A stretch of DNA of 64,000 nucleotides from CAHJXG01 sp964235485 (GCA_964235485.1 CAXSAZ010000007.1:116451-180450), one strand, 5' to 3'. Shown: positions 35,119-45,626, counted from the stretch's first letter. The notes: generated from the letters alone by a model not told the origin. Program-made: numbers and translations.

Positions 35119-36477
35119 ATGGTTCCCCGCTACTCCCGTCCTGCCATGACCGCAATCTGGGCGCCAGAGAACCGTTTCCGAATCTGGTTCGAGATCGAGG
35201 CCCTGGCCGCGGAGGCGATGGCCGCGCTGGGCAGCATCCCGGCCGAGGCCGCCCGCGCCATCCGCGTCCGGGGCGATGCGAAGCTGGCCGCCATTGGTCC
35301 GGCCGACCTTTCCCGCATCGACGCCATCGAGGCCGAAACCCGGCACGACGTGATCGCCTTCCTCACCTGGCTGGCCGAGGGCATCGGCGAGGACAGCCGC
35401 TTCGTGCACCAAGGGCTGACCAGCAGCGACGTGCTCGACACCTGCTTCTCCTTGCAGCTCACCCAAGCGGCCGATCTGCTGCTGGCCGATTTGGACGCCC
35501 TGCTCGCCGCGTTGAAGCGCCGGGCGATGGAGCACAAGCGCACGCTGACCATCGGCCGCAGCCACGGCATCCATGCGGAGCCGACGAGCTTCGGCTTGAA
35601 GCTCGCCGGGCACTACGCCGAGTTCGCCCGCAACCGCGCTCGGCTGGTGCAGGCGCGGGCGGAGGTCGCGGTCTGCGCGATCAGCGGCGCCGTCGGCACC
35701 TATGCCCATGTCGATCCAGCGGTCGAGGCGCACGTGGCGCAGCGGCTCGGCCTGCAGCCGGAGACGGTTTCCACGCAGGTCATCCCACGCGACCGCCACG
35801 CCGCGTTCTTCTGCACCCTGGGCGTGATCGCGTCGGGCATCGAGCGGCTGGCAACCGAGGTGCGCCACCTGCAGCGCAGCGAGGTGCGGGAAGCCGAGGA
35901 GTTCTTCCACCCGGGCCAGAAAGGCAGCAGCGCCATGCCGCACAAGCGCAACCCGGTGCTGTCGGAGAACCTGACCGGCCTCGCCCGCATCGTCCGCGCC
36001 GCCGTCACCCCGGCGTTGGAGAACGTCGCGCTGTGGCACGAGCGCGACATCAGCCATTCCAGCGTGGAGCGGGCCATCGGGCCGGACGCCACGGTGACGC
36101 TCGACTTCGCGCTGACGCGGCTGGCCGGGATGATTGACAAGCTCACGGTTTATCCCGAGCAGATGGCGGTGAACCTCGAAAGCCTGGGCGGCGTGGTGCA
36201 CAGCGGCGAGGTGCTGCTGGCCCTGACGCGCGCGGGCATCCTGCGGGAGGACGCCTACCGCATCGTGCAGCGGAGCGCGATGGCGGCCTGGACGGAGCTT
36301 GGCAAGCCCGGCGCGAAGAGCTTCCGCGCCCACCTCGAGGCCGATCCGGAAGTCGCCGCCCGCGTGCCGCCCGCCGAGCTGGACCGCGCCATGGCCGCCG
36401 AGCTGCATCTGCGCCACGTCGATCACGTGTTCGCGCGCGTGTTCGGCGGCCACGATGTCGCCATGGCGGCGGCCTGA
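35119..36477 (+). CDS. purB: Adenylosuccinate lyase
   Basis: Catalyses two steps of purine synthesis: SAICAR to AICAR plus fumarate, and adenylosuccinate to AMP. 452 aa. The fumarase/ASL signature SSAMPHKRNPVLSEN is at about residue 270, with GRSHGIHAEPTSFG and TSSDVLDT carrying further active-site residues. ATG at 35119 has AAGAGG upstream. It lies about 1.2 kb before purC with two small genes between, so a separate promoter is likely. Confidence 0.95.
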   Translation: MVPRYSRPAMTAIWAPENRFRIWFEIEALAAEAMAALGSIPAEAARAIRVRGDAKLAAIGPADLSRIDAIEAETRHDVIAFLTWLAEGIGEDSRFVHQGLTSSDVLDTCFSLQLTQAADLLLADLDALLAALKRRAMEHKRTLTIGRSHGIHAEPTSFGLKLAGHYAEFARNRARLVQARAEVAVCAISGAVGTYAHVDPAVEAHVAQRLGLQPETVSTQVIPRDRHAAFFCTLGVIASGIERLATEVRHLQRSEVREAEEFFHPGQKGSSAMPHKRNPVLSENLTGLARIVRAAVTPALENVALWHERDISHSSVERAIGPDATVTLDFALTRLAGMIDKLTVYPEQMAVNLESLGGVVHSGEVLLALTRAGILREDAYRIVQRSAMAAWTELGKPGAKSFRAHLEADPEVAARVPPAELDRAMAAELHLRHVDHVFARVFGGHDVAMAAA

Positions 36478-36524
36478 TTCGGCCACGGTGGCGGCCCAGC
36501 TTGGGCATGGATCAGAGGAGGTCC

Positions 36525-36791
36525 ATGAACATGCGCAAGTTGCTGATGGTAACTGTCTTGGTCGGCGCGACGGCGGTCCCCGGTGCACGGGCGACGCCAT
36601 ACGCCTGCCCGATCCCGCCCGTCCCCGCTGCGCTGGTCGCGCAATCGGTGCACTACTACCCGACGCAGTATGAGGAGGACTGGCGCCACCGCGAATGGCG
36701 CCGGCAGGAGGAGTTCGAGCGTTGGCGCCGGCATCAATGGCGGCGTCACCACCGCTTCGAGGAGCGCGAGTACGGCCGTCGCGGCTGGTAG
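36525..36791 (+). CDS. Small secreted Arg/Trp/Glu-rich hypothetical protein
   Basis: Not recognised. 88 aa with a signal peptide (MRKLLMVTVLVGATAVPGARA) and then a highly charged tail dense in Arg, Glu, Trp and His (WRHREWRRQEEFERWRR and so on). It resembles the small exported charged proteins seen in acetic acid bacteria and rhizobia, of unknown role. The start has a strong AGAGGAGG site. Independent of purB upstream (47 bases). Confidence 0.6.
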   Translation: MNMRKLLMVTVLVGATAVPGARATPYACPIPPVPAALVAQSVHYYPTQYEEDWRHREWRRQEEFERWRRHQWRRHHRFEEREYGRRGW

Positions 36792-36821
36792 GCCCGCGCC
36801 CGCGGTGGCATACGCGCCTGC

Positions 36822-37553
36822 GTGTGCACCGTTATTCTGCTCCTGCGCCCGGGCCATGCCTGGCCGGTCCTGATCGCTGCCAACCGCGACGAGCGGTTGG
36901 ACCGGCCCTGGGACCCGCCCGGCGCCTACTGGCCCGAACAGCCCGGCACCGTCGCTGGGCGCGACCGGCTGGGCGGCGGGACGTGGATGGCGCTGCGCGG
37001 CGGCCTGCTGGCGGCGGTGCTGAACCGGCCGGGCAGCCTCGGCCCGGCGCCGGGCAAGCTGAGCCGGGGCGGGCTGCCGTTGCTGGCGGTGCGCCACGGC
37101 TCAGCGTCTGCGGCGGCCGACGCGCTGCTCGCGCTGGACGCCGCGGAGTACCGGAGCTTCAACATGGTCGTCGCGGACCGCCATTCGGCGCACTTCGTCC
37201 GCGGGCTGGAGCACGGCAGGCCGGAGGGCTGGGCACTGCCGCCGGGCTGCCACGTCGTGGCGGCGCACGATCCGAACGACCCCGACAGCCCGCGGGCGCA
37301 GGCGCACGGGCCGCGGTTCGCCGTCGCCCCGGTGCCGGACCCGGCGGTCGGCGACTGGACGGCGTGGCAAACGCTGTTGGCGGACCAGTCGGGTCCGCGC
37401 GCGGCGGCGCTGAACGTGCCGCCTGATGGCGGCTTCGGCACGGTGTGCTCCTCCTTGGTGGGCCTGCCCGGTGCCGGTGCGCCCGAGTGGCTGTTTGCCG
37501 CCGGGCCGCCGGACCGGGCGGCGTTCCTTCCGGTCGCGCCGGGTCCGCGTTGA
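36822..37553 (+). CDS. NRDE family protein (TANGO2-like)
   Basis: 243 aa. The N-terminal MCTVILLLRPG with Cys2 and the AANRDERLDRP motif at residues 19-29 define the NRDE/TANGO2 family, an Ntn-hydrolase-like fold. Cys2 could be a nucleophile once Met is removed; the biological role in bacteria is unknown. Start GTG at 36822, giving Cys as residue 2. 111 bases precede purC. Confidence 0.83.
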   Translation: MCTVILLLRPGHAWPVLIAANRDERLDRPWDPPGAYWPEQPGTVAGRDRLGGGTWMALRGGLLAAVLNRPGSLGPAPGKLSRGGLPLLAVRHGSASAAADALLALDAAEYRSFNMVVADRHSAHFVRGLEHGRPEGWALPPGCHVVAAHDPNDPDSPRAQAHGPRFAVAPVPDPAVGDWTAWQTLLADQSGPRAAALNVPPDGGFGTVCSSLVGLPGAGAPEWLFAAGPPDRAAFLPVAPGPR

Positions 37554-37664
37554 TTGGCCCCCAGCCAGCCCTGCACGCGGCAGCCGTGGCGGGCCAGCCG
37601 CCCCCCTGCTATATCCCCCGCGTGCGCGACCGATCTGGGCCGTGCAAGGATAGGGATCACGGGC

Positions 37665-38429
37665 ATGGCACGCCGCCGGCAACTCTATGAAGGCAAGGCC
37701 AAGGTGCTGTTCGAGGGTCCGGAACCCGGCACGCTCGTCCAGTATTTCAAGGATGACGCCTCCGCGGGAAACGGCGCGAAGAAGGGCATCATCACCGGCA
37801 AGGGCGTGCTCAACAACCGCATCAGCGAGTACCTGATGATGCGGCTGGCCGAGATCGGGGTGCCCACCCACTTCGTGCGCCGCCTCAACATGCGGGAACA
37901 GCTCATCCGCGAGGTGGAGATCATCCCGTTGGAGATCGTCGTCCGCAACATCGCCGCCGGCAGCCTTTCGACCCGGCTCGGCATCCCGGAAGGCACCCGC
38001 CTGCCCCGCAGCATCATCGAGTACTATTACAAGAACGACGCGCTGAACGACCCGATGGTGGCGGAGGAGCACATCACCGCCTTCGGCTGGGCCAGCACGC
38101 AGGACATGGACGACATCGTGAGCCTGACGCTCCGGGTGAACGACTTCCTGACCGGGCTGTTCCTGGGGGTCGGCATCAGCCTGGTCGATTTCAAACTGGA
38201 GTTCGGCCGGTTGTGGGAAGAGGACGACATGCGGGTGGTGCTGGCGGACGAGATCAGCCCGGACAACTGCCGCCTGTGGGACGCCAAGACCAACGAGAAA
38301 ATGGACAAGGACCGCTTCCGCCGCGACATGGGCCGGGTCGAAGAGGCTTATCAGGAGGTCGCCCGGCGTCTCGGCATCCTGCCGGAGGCCGGCAACAACG
38401 ACCTGAAAGGGCCGGAGGCGATGCAGTGA
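37665..38429 (+). CDS. purC: Phosphoribosylaminoimidazole-succinocarboxamide synthase
   Basis: Makes SAICAR from CAIR and aspartate with ATP; 254 aa. Signatures are RRRQLYEGKAKVLFEG at the N-terminus, LEIVVRNIAAGSL, LVDFKLEFGR and ADEISPDNCRLWD. ATG at 37665; an upstream extension to 37554 is not family-like. First gene of the purC-purS-tai-purQ-purL operon; overlaps purS by four bases. Confidence 0.96.
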   Translation: MARRRQLYEGKAKVLFEGPEPGTLVQYFKDDASAGNGAKKGIITGKGVLNNRISEYLMMRLAEIGVPTHFVRRLNMREQLIREVEIIPLEIVVRNIAAGSLSTRLGIPEGTRLPRSIIEYYYKNDALNDPMVAEEHITAFGWASTQDMDDIVSLTLRVNDFLTGLFLGVGISLVDFKLEFGRLWEEDDMRVVLADEISPDNCRLWDAKTNEKMDKDRFRRDMGRVEEAYQEVARRLGILPEAGNNDLKGPEAMQ

Positions 38430-38665
38430 AGGCGGTCGTCACGGTGATGCTGAAGCCCGGGGTGCTGGACCCGCAGGGCAAAGCCATCGGCCACGCGCTG
38501 CAAACGCTCGGCTTCGCGGGCGTGGGCGAGGTGCGGGCGGGCAAGGTCATCGAGTTGGAATTGGCCGAGCAGGACCCGGCGCGCGCCCGCGCGAACGCCG
38601 AGGAAATGGCGCGCAAGTTGCTCGCCAACACGGTTATCGAGGGCTTCCACGTGGAGATCGCATGA
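38426..38665 (+). CDS. purS: Phosphoribosylformylglycinamidine synthase subunit PurS
   Basis: 79-aa bridging subunit of the PurSQL FGAM synthase. Family features are the N-terminal VTVMLKPGVLDPQGKAI and VGEVRAGKVIELEL. GTG start overlaps the purC stop (GTGA). The usual next gene is purQ; here a Rap1a/Tai-like gene comes between. Confidence 0.94.
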   Translation: MKAVVTVMLKPGVLDPQGKAIGHALQTLGFAGVGEVRAGKVIELELAEQDPARARANAEEMARKLLANTVIEGFHVEIA

Positions 38666-39072
38666 TGAAATCGCTGTTTGCTTCCCTGGCCGTATTGGCT
38701 GTGCTGGACGTTTCCTGGGCCGGGTCGGCGCACGCCGAACGCTTCTCCGCCATCGACGGCGGCAAGCTGGTCAGCTTGTGCACCGGGCGTGACAAAGGAT
38801 TGGTGGCCGACTGCACCGCCTACATCAACGGCGTGTCCGACACCGCCAGCTTCTACCAGAACCTGCGCCCGGCCGATGGCAGCAAGGGCAGCAAGCTGCC
38901 GGCTTACCTGTGCTTGCCGCCAGCGATCACGGGGGTGCAGATGCGGGACGCCGTCATCGGCTGGGCCAAGTCGCACCCGGAAAGTCAGCGCCTGCAAGCG
39001 TCCGGCGTCGTGTTGCGCGCCCTGCACGACACCTACAAGTGCCAGGGCAGCGAGGGCGGCCTGTCTTCGTGA
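38662..39072 (+). CDS. Rap1a/Tai-like small secreted protein inside the purine operon
   Basis: 136-aa exported protein: signal peptide about residues 1-25 (LFASLAVLAVLDVSWAGSAHA), then a helical domain with the pattern GGKLVSLC, ADCTAYINGVSD, YLCLPPAIT and DTYKC. The four cysteines can form two disulfides. This is the Rap1a/Tai fold family, whose characterised members are immunity proteins against type VI secretion amidases; many homologues are orphans of unknown role. No T6SS effector is nearby. It overlaps purS by 4 bases (ATGA) and purQ by 4 bases (GTGA), so it is translated with the purine genes. Why a periplasmic protein sits there is unknown. Confidence 0.78.
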   Translation: MMKSLFASLAVLAVLDVSWAGSAHAERFSAIDGGKLVSLCTGRDKGLVADCTAYINGVSDTASFYQNLRPADGSKGSKLPAYLCLPPAITGVQMRDAVIGWAKSHPESQRLQASGVVLRALHDTYKCQGSEGGLSS

Positions 39073-39758
39073 AGGCTGGCGTCGTCGTCTTCCCCGGCAC
39101 CAACCGGGAGCGCGACATCGCCATCGCGCTCCAGGCCGCTTCCGGACGGCGGCCCCGGATGGTTTGGCATGGGGAGACCGAGCTTGCGGGCCTCGACCTC
39201 GTGGTGCTGCCGGGCGGGTTCAGCCATGGCGACTACCTTCGCTGTGGCGCCATGGCGGCACGCTCGCCGGTGATGGGGGCGGTCCGCGCCTTCGCCGCTG
39301 CTGGCGGGCACGTGCTGGGCGTGTGCAACGGTTTTCAGATCCTGACGGAAGCCGGGCTGCTGCCGGGGGCGCTGCTGCGCAACGCCTCGCTCCGCTTCCT
39401 GTCGCAAGATTGCCACCTGCGGGTGGAGCGGGCGGACACCGCGTTCACCCGGCATTACCGGACCGGCCAGGTGTTCCGCGCGCCGATGGCGCATGGCGAC
39501 GGCAACTACTTCGCCGATCCCGCCACGCTGGACCGACTGGAGGGCGAAGGGCTGGTCGCGCTGCGCTACGCCAGTGCCGGAGGCGCCGTCGTGCCGGAGG
39601 CGCCGAACGGCTCCGCCCGTAGCATCGCCGGCATCCTCAGCCCTAATCTGCGGGTCATGGGCCTGATGCCGCACCCGGAGGACCTGGTCGACCCCTTGAT
39701 GGGCGGCACGGACGGGCTGCCGTTGTTCGCCGGCATGGCCGAGGCACTTGCGGCATGA
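39069..39758 (+). CDS. purQ: Phosphoribosylformylglycinamidine synthase subunit PurQ
   Basis: Glutaminase subunit of FGAM synthase, 229 aa, class I glutamine amidotransferase. Nucleophile cysteine in VLGVCNGFQILTEAGLLPG, oxyanion GG in VVLPGGFSHGDYLRCGA, catalytic His/Glu in MPHPED. GTG start overlaps the preceding gene stop and its stop overlaps purL (ATGA). Confidence 0.95.
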   Translation: MKAGVVVFPGTNRERDIAIALQAASGRRPRMVWHGETELAGLDLVVLPGGFSHGDYLRCGAMAARSPVMGAVRAFAAAGGHVLGVCNGFQILTEAGLLPGALLRNASLRFLSQDCHLRVERADTAFTRHYRTGQVFRAPMAHGDGNYFADPATLDRLEGEGLVALRYASAGGAVVPEAPNGSARSIAGILSPNLRVMGLMPHPEDLVDPLMGGTDGLPLFAGMAEALAA

Positions 39759-41941
39759 CGGGGCGGGAGGTGACGCCGGCGCTGGCGCGCGAGTTCGGCC
39801 TGAGCGCCGAGGAGTACGGCCGCGTGCTGGCGATCATGGGCCGCACCCCGAGCCTCACGGAACTCGGCATCTTCAGCGTGATGTGGTCGGAGCATTGCAG
39901 CTACAAGTCGAGCCGCGTGTGGCTGAAGCAACTCCCGACGGCCGCGCCTTGGGTGATCCACGGTCCCGGCGAGAACGCCGGCGTGGTCGATATCGGCGAC
40001 GGGCTGGCCGCCGTGTTCAAGATGGAGAGTCACAACCATCCGAGCTTCATCGAACCCTACCAGGGCGCCGCGACCGGCGTGGGCGGCATCCTGCGCGACG
40101 TGTTCACCATGGGCGCGCGGCCGGTCGCCAACCTAAACGCGCTCCGGTTCGGCCACCCGGACGACCCGCGCACCCGGCGCGTGGTGGACGGCGTGGTGCG
40201 CGGCGTCGGCGGCTACGGCAACTGCGTCGGCGTGCCCACGGTGGGGGGCGAGGTCAACTTCCACCCGGCCTATAGCGGCAACCCCCTGGTCAACGCCATG
40301 ACGGTCGGCATCGCGCCGCGCGGCCGCATCTTCCTCAGCGCCGCCGCGGGCATCGGCAACCCCGTGGTGTATGTCGGCTCGAAGACCGGGCGGGACGGCA
40401 TCCATGGTGCTACGATGGCGAGCGCCGAGTTCGACGCGGCCACGGAGGACAAGCGCCCCACCGTGCAGGTCGGCGACCCTTATACCGAGAAGCTGCTGAT
40501 CGAGGCGTGCTTGGAATTGATGGCGACGGATGCCATCGTGGCGATCCAGGACATGGGCGCCGCCGGGCTGACCAGCAGCAGCGTGGAGATGGCGGGCAAG
40601 GGCGGCGTCGGCATCGCGCTGGACCTGGACCAAGTGCCGCAGCGGGAGGCCGGGATGACGGCCTACGAAATGATGCTGTCGGAAAGCCAGGAGCGCATGT
40701 TGATGGTGCTGCGCCCGGACCGGCAGGACGTGGCGCGGGCGATCTTCGAGAAGTGGGAGCTGGACTTCGCCGTCATCGGCCATCTGACCGACACCGGGCG
40801 CATCGTGGTGCAGCACCGGGGCGTCACCGAGGCGGATATCGCGCTCGATCCGCTGGCCGAGCAAGCGCCGCTGTATCACCGGCCCACGGCGGAAACGCCG
40901 AAGCTTGCCGCCTTGGGCGAGGTCGCCGATCCCGCCGGGCTGGCGCCCGCACTGCTGACGCTGATCGGTTGTCCCGACCTATGCTCCCGCGCCTGGGTGT
41001 GGAACCAGTACGACAGCACGGTCGGCGGCCAGACCGTTCAACGCCCCGGCGGCGCCGACGCGGCCGTGGTGCGGATCGAGGGGTCGCGCCGCGCCCTGGC
41101 GCTGACCACCGACTGCACGCCGCGCTACTGCGCCGCCGATCCGGAAGCCGGCGGAATGCAGGCGGTCGCGGAGGCATGGCGCAACCTGTCCGCGGTGGGC
41201 GCGCGCCCCCTCGCGATCACTGACAACATGAACTTCGGCAACCCCGAGAAGCCCGAGATCATGGGCCAGTTCGCCGCCAGCATTCGCGGCATGGCGGCAG
41301 CCTGCCGGGCGCTCGACTTCCCCGTCGTGAGCGGCAACGTCAGCCTGTACAACGAGACCGACGGCCGCGGCATCCTGCCCACGCCGGCCATCGGCGGCTT
41401 GGGCGTGCTGGAGGATGCGGGCCAATGCGTCGGCCTGGCGCTGCCGCCGGGGCTGGACCTGCTGCTTGTTGGCGTGTCGTCCGGGTGGCTGGGACAGTCG
41501 CTGTGGCTGCGGGAGATCGCCGGGCGGGAGGACGGGCCGCCGCCGCCGGTCGATCTCGCCGCCGAGCGCCGCAACGGCGATTTCGTGCGCGGGCTGATCC
41601 TGGCTGGCCGGGTGCGCGCCTGCCATGACGTGTCCGATGGCGGCCTGTTGGTTGCCGTCACGGAAATGGCGCTGGGCGGGGACGTGGGCGCGACGCTTGC
41701 GGATGCGCCCGCCGGGCTGGCGCCGCACGGCTTCTGGTTCGGGGAGGACCAGGCGCGCTACGTGCTGGCCGTGGCCGACGCGGACGGCGTGCTGGCCGCC
41801 GCCGGAAGCGCCGGGGTGCCGGCGATGCGGCTTGGCCGCTCCGGCGGCACGCATTTGACACTGCCCGGCGGCGTCTCCATATCGCTGGCGGAGCTGCGGG
41901 CGGCGCATGAGCGCTTCTTTCCGGCCTGGATGGGGAGTTAG
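39755..41941 (+). CDS. purL: Phosphoribosylformylglycinamidine synthase subunit PurL
   Basis: Synthetase subunit (728 aa, normal for the short PurL that needs PurS and PurQ). Typical stretches: FSVMWSEHCSYKSSR, then the ATP-site VFKMESHNHPSFIEPY, GGEVNFHPAYSG and SESQERMLMV. The second AIRS-like half has LTTDCTPRYC and NMNFGNPEKPEIMGQF. Start overlaps purQ by 4 bases; bolA follows after 3 bases. Confidence 0.96.
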   Translation: MTGREVTPALAREFGLSAEEYGRVLAIMGRTPSLTELGIFSVMWSEHCSYKSSRVWLKQLPTAAPWVIHGPGENAGVVDIGDGLAAVFKMESHNHPSFIEPYQGAATGVGGILRDVFTMGARPVANLNALRFGHPDDPRTRRVVDGVVRGVGGYGNCVGVPTVGGEVNFHPAYSGNPLVNAMTVGIAPRGRIFLSAAAGIGNPVVYVGSKTGRDGIHGATMASAEFDAATEDKRPTVQVGDPYTEKLLIEACLELMATDAIVAIQDMGAAGLTSSSVEMAGKGGVGIALDLDQVPQREAGMTAYEMMLSESQERMLMVLRPDRQDVARAIFEKWELDFAVIGHLTDTGRIVVQHRGVTEADIALDPLAEQAPLYHRPTAETPKLAALGEVADPAGLAPALLTLIGCPDLCSRAWVWNQYDSTVGGQTVQRPGGADAAVVRIEGSRRALALTTDCTPRYCAADPEAGGMQAVAEAWRNLSAVGARPLAITDNMNFGNPEKPEIMGQFAASIRGMAAACRALDFPVVSGNVSLYNETDGRGILPTPAIGGLGVLEDAGQCVGLALPPGLDLLLVGVSSGWLGQSLWLREIAGREDGPPPPVDLAAERRNGDFVRGLILAGRVRACHDVSDGGLLVAVTEMALGGDVGATLADAPAGLAPHGFWFGEDQARYVLAVADADGVLAAAGSAGVPAMRLGRSGGTHLTLPGGVSISLAELRAAHERFFPAWMGS

Positions 41942-41944
41942 CCG

Positions 41945-42178
41945 ATGGCGATGGTGGCCAGCGAGATCGAGGCCCTGATCCGGGATGCCCTGCCGGATGC
42001 GCAGGTCACGATCCAGGACCTGGCCGGCGACGGCGACCATTACGCCGCCGTCGTGGTCAGCGAAGCGTTCCGCGGCCGGTCCCGCGTCCAGCAGCACCAG
42101 ATGGTTTATGCCGCATTGCAGGGCCGCATGGGCGGCGCGCTGCACGCCCTTGCGCTGCAAACCTCACCGCCGCCATAG
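41945..42178 (+). CDS. BolA family protein
   Basis: 77-aa BolA/IbaG-like protein. The core is VVVSEAFRGRSRVQQHQMVYAAL (a KH-like fold), in which the conserved histidine (QQHQMV) may bind a [2Fe-2S] cluster together with a CGFS glutaredoxin. That partner, grxD, is 11 bases downstream, the standard alphaproteobacterial bolA-grxD pair. Confidence 0.92.
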   Translation: MAMVASEIEALIRDALPDAQVTIQDLAGDGDHYAAVVVSEAFRGRSRVQQHQMVYAALQGRMGGALHALALQTSPPP

Positions 42179-42189
42179 GAGCCGACACC

Positions 42190-42525
42190 ATGAGTCCAGT
42201 CCAAGAGCGCATCCAGAACGAGATCACTGCCAACCCCGTCATGCTCTACATGAAGGGCAACGCCATGTTCCCGCAATGCGGGTTCTCGGCCCGGGTCGTG
42301 CAAATCCTGACGCACATGGGCGTGCCGTTCCAGACCGCCAACGTGCTGGAAGACCCGGATTTGCGGGAAGGCGTGAAGCAGTTCTCGAACTGGCCGACCG
42401 TGCCGCAGCTTTACGTGAAGGGCGAGTTCGTCGGCGGCTGCGACATCGTGACCGAGATGTATCAGTCGGGCGAGCTGGAGACCATGCTGACCGAGAAAGG
42501 CGTGCCGCATCAGGCAGCCGCGTAA
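42190..42525 (+). CDS. grxD: Monothiol glutaredoxin, CGFS type
   Basis: 111-aa monothiol glutaredoxin (Grx4/Grx5 class) that carries [2Fe-2S] clusters with BolA. The CGFS active site is at residues 30-33 (FPQCGFSARVVQIL), with the glutathione-contact region NWPTVPQLYVKGEFVGGCDIV near residue 65-85. Last gene of the purine/bolA unit. Confidence 0.95.
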   Translation: MSPVQERIQNEITANPVMLYMKGNAMFPQCGFSARVVQILTHMGVPFQTANVLEDPDLREGVKQFSNWPTVPQLYVKGEFVGGCDIVTEMYQSGELETMLTEKGVPHQAAA

Positions 42526-42560
42526 CGCCGGGGCGGCCGGATCACCAAGGCGCCGGCCGC

Positions 42561-43022
42561 CTACCCCGCCATTTCCAACGGCAGCGCCGTCGTTGACTTG
42601 ACCCGCTCCATGCTGAAGCGTGAGCTGACATTCTTGAGCGGCACCGCGGCGATCAGCCGCTTGTAGAACCCGTCAAACGCCGCGATGTCCCGAGTGATCA
42701 CCCGCAGCATGTAGTCGATGTCGCCGGCCATCCGATGCACCTCGACCACCTCCGGAAAGCTCGACACGGCCTCGGCGAACCGGGCAAGCCAGTCCGGCGA
42801 GTGGTCGCCGGCCTCGATCGACACGAACACCGTCAGGCCCAGGCCCAGCTTCTCCGGCGACAGCAGCGCCACCCGGCGCTCGATGACGCCATCCGCTTCC
42901 AGCCGCTGGATGCGCTTCCAGCACGGCGTTTGCGACAGCCCGACCTGATCCGCGAGTTGCGCGATGGATTGGGTGCTGTCCTCTTGCAGCAGCGCCAGAA
43001 GCTTGCGGTCAACCCGGTCCAT
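42561..43022 (-). CDS. Lrp/AsnC family transcriptional regulator
   Basis: 153-aa regulator with an N-terminal winged helix (QSIAQLADQVGLSQTPCWKRIQRLEADGVI) and a C-terminal RAM ligand-binding domain (residues 65-145). The ATG is directly next to the prfC stop (TGA|ATG), so it is probably read from the prfC transcript. The target gene is not evident from the neighbours. Confidence 0.92.
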   Translation of the reverse strand: MDRVDRKLLALLQEDSTQSIAQLADQVGLSQTPCWKRIQRLEADGVIERRVALLSPEKLGLGLTVFVSIEAGDHSPDWLARFAEAVSSFPEVVEVHRMAGDIDYMLRVITRDIAAFDGFYKRLIAAVPLKNVSSRFSMERVKSTTALPLEMAG

Positions 43023-44558
<1,536 letters not shown>

Positions 44559-44579
44559 CACGGCCCTCAAAACGCAAAA

Positions 44580-44598
44580 CGCCGGGCAGGACCCGGCG
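44580..44598 (-). terminator. Rho-independent terminator of rpsD
   Basis: Perfect 7-bp stem CGCCGGG / CCCGGCG with a 5-base loop, followed on the minus strand by TTTTGCGTTTTG. It lies 25 bases past the rpsD stop and just upstream of the prfC start. Confidence 0.85.
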
Positions 44599-44623
44599 CA
44601 TGCACAACTGATATGGGGTCGGA

Positions 44624-45241
44624 CTAGCGCGAATAAAACTCGACGACCAGGTTCGGCTCCATGGTGACGGGATACGGCACGTCGGTCAGCTTCGGCGCCC
44701 GGCCGAAGCGGCCCTTCATGGCGCGGTGGTCCACTTCCAGGTAGTCCGGCACGTCTCGCTCCCCGCTTTGCGCCGCGTCCAGCACGACGGCGAGCTGCTT
44801 CGACTTTTCCCGCACCTCGATCTCGTCGCCGTCGCGCACCAGGAACGACGGGATGTTCACCTTTTTGCCGTTCACGGTGACATGGCCGTGGTTGACGAAC
44901 TGCCGCGAGGCGAAGGGCGTGATGGCGAACTTGAGGCGATACACCACGGCGTCCAACCGGCGTTCCAGCAACTCGATCAGGTTCTCGCTGGTGTCGCCCT
45001 TGCGGCGCACGGCCTCGTCGTAGTACTTGCGGAATTGCTTCTCGCTGATGTTGCCGTAGTAGCCCTTCAGCTTCTGCTTCGCCATGAGCTGGATGCCGAA
45101 GTCGGTCGGCTTCTGCTTGCGCCGCTGGCCGTGCTGCCCAGGCCCGTACTCGCGCTTGTTGATCGGCGACTTCGCCCGGCCCCACAGGTTGACGCCCAGG
45201 CGGCGGTTGATCTTGTACTTGCTTTCTGCGCGCTTGGTCAT
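44624..45241 (-). CDS. rpsD: 30S ribosomal protein S4
   Basis: 205 aa, standard S4 length. N-terminal TKRAESKYKINRRLG, the KQKLKGYYGNISEKQFRKYY segment and the S4 RNA-binding domain (ERRLDAVVYRLKFA, then RQFVNHGHVTVNGKKVN) are seen. Monocistronic: terminator downstream, 163-base upstream gap toward a small membrane protein gene. Confidence 0.97.
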   Translation of the reverse strand: MTKRAESKYKINRRLGVNLWGRAKSPINKREYGPGQHGQRRKQKPTDFGIQLMAKQKLKGYYGNISEKQFRKYYDEAVRRKGDTSENLIELLERRLDAVVYRLKFAITPFASRQFVNHGHVTVNGKKVNIPSFLVRDGDEIEVREKSKQLAVVLDAAQSGERDVPDYLEVDHRAMKGRFGRAPKLTDVPYPVTMEPNLVVEFYSR

Positions 45242-45413
45242 GCGCGGAACTCCATCTTCTATGCGACGCTTGTGCCGCTTGTTGCACCGGTAGGCCGCAA
45301 AGCGTTGCGGCGGGCGCACGCCCAGAAGGCGCGTCCACGTTCCCGGCAGTGCGCGCGTGGTAAGGCCGCAATGCCCCGTTGTCAAACCGGCGTGACGCCC
45401 GCATGTGTGCCCC

Positions 45414-45626
45414 ATGATCACACGCGGCGACATCCTGTGGCTCGGCATCGCCTCCGGCGTGACCGGCGGCATCATCGGCGGCACGATGCTGGGGGTCGGC
45501 ATGGACCTGATGGCGAACGGGCAGCCATTCGGCCTGATCCCGATCATCATTGGCGGCCCGTCCTCCGCGATCATCGGCTGGCTGCTGTCCCGCCGCCTCG
45601 CGAAGCGGCTCACAATTCCGGATTAG
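45414..45626 (+). CDS. Small hypothetical membrane protein
   Basis: 70 aa with two predicted membrane helices (ILWLGIASGVTGGIIGGTMLGV and FGLIPIIIGGPSSAIIGWLL, each a glycine-rich hydrophobic run). Not recognised. Start ATG 45414 preferred; GTG at 45405 is open in the same frame. The end overlaps the trmJ end by 17 bases on the opposite strand. Confidence 0.5.
   Translation: MITRGDILWLGIASGVTGGIIGGTMLGVGMDLMANGQPFGLIPIIIGGPSSAIIGWLLSRRLAKRLTIPD

Noticed and set aside
38662..39072. A full T6SS toxin-immunity pair inside the purine operon
   Set aside because: Only the immunity-like protein is present; both flanking genes are purine synthesis genes.
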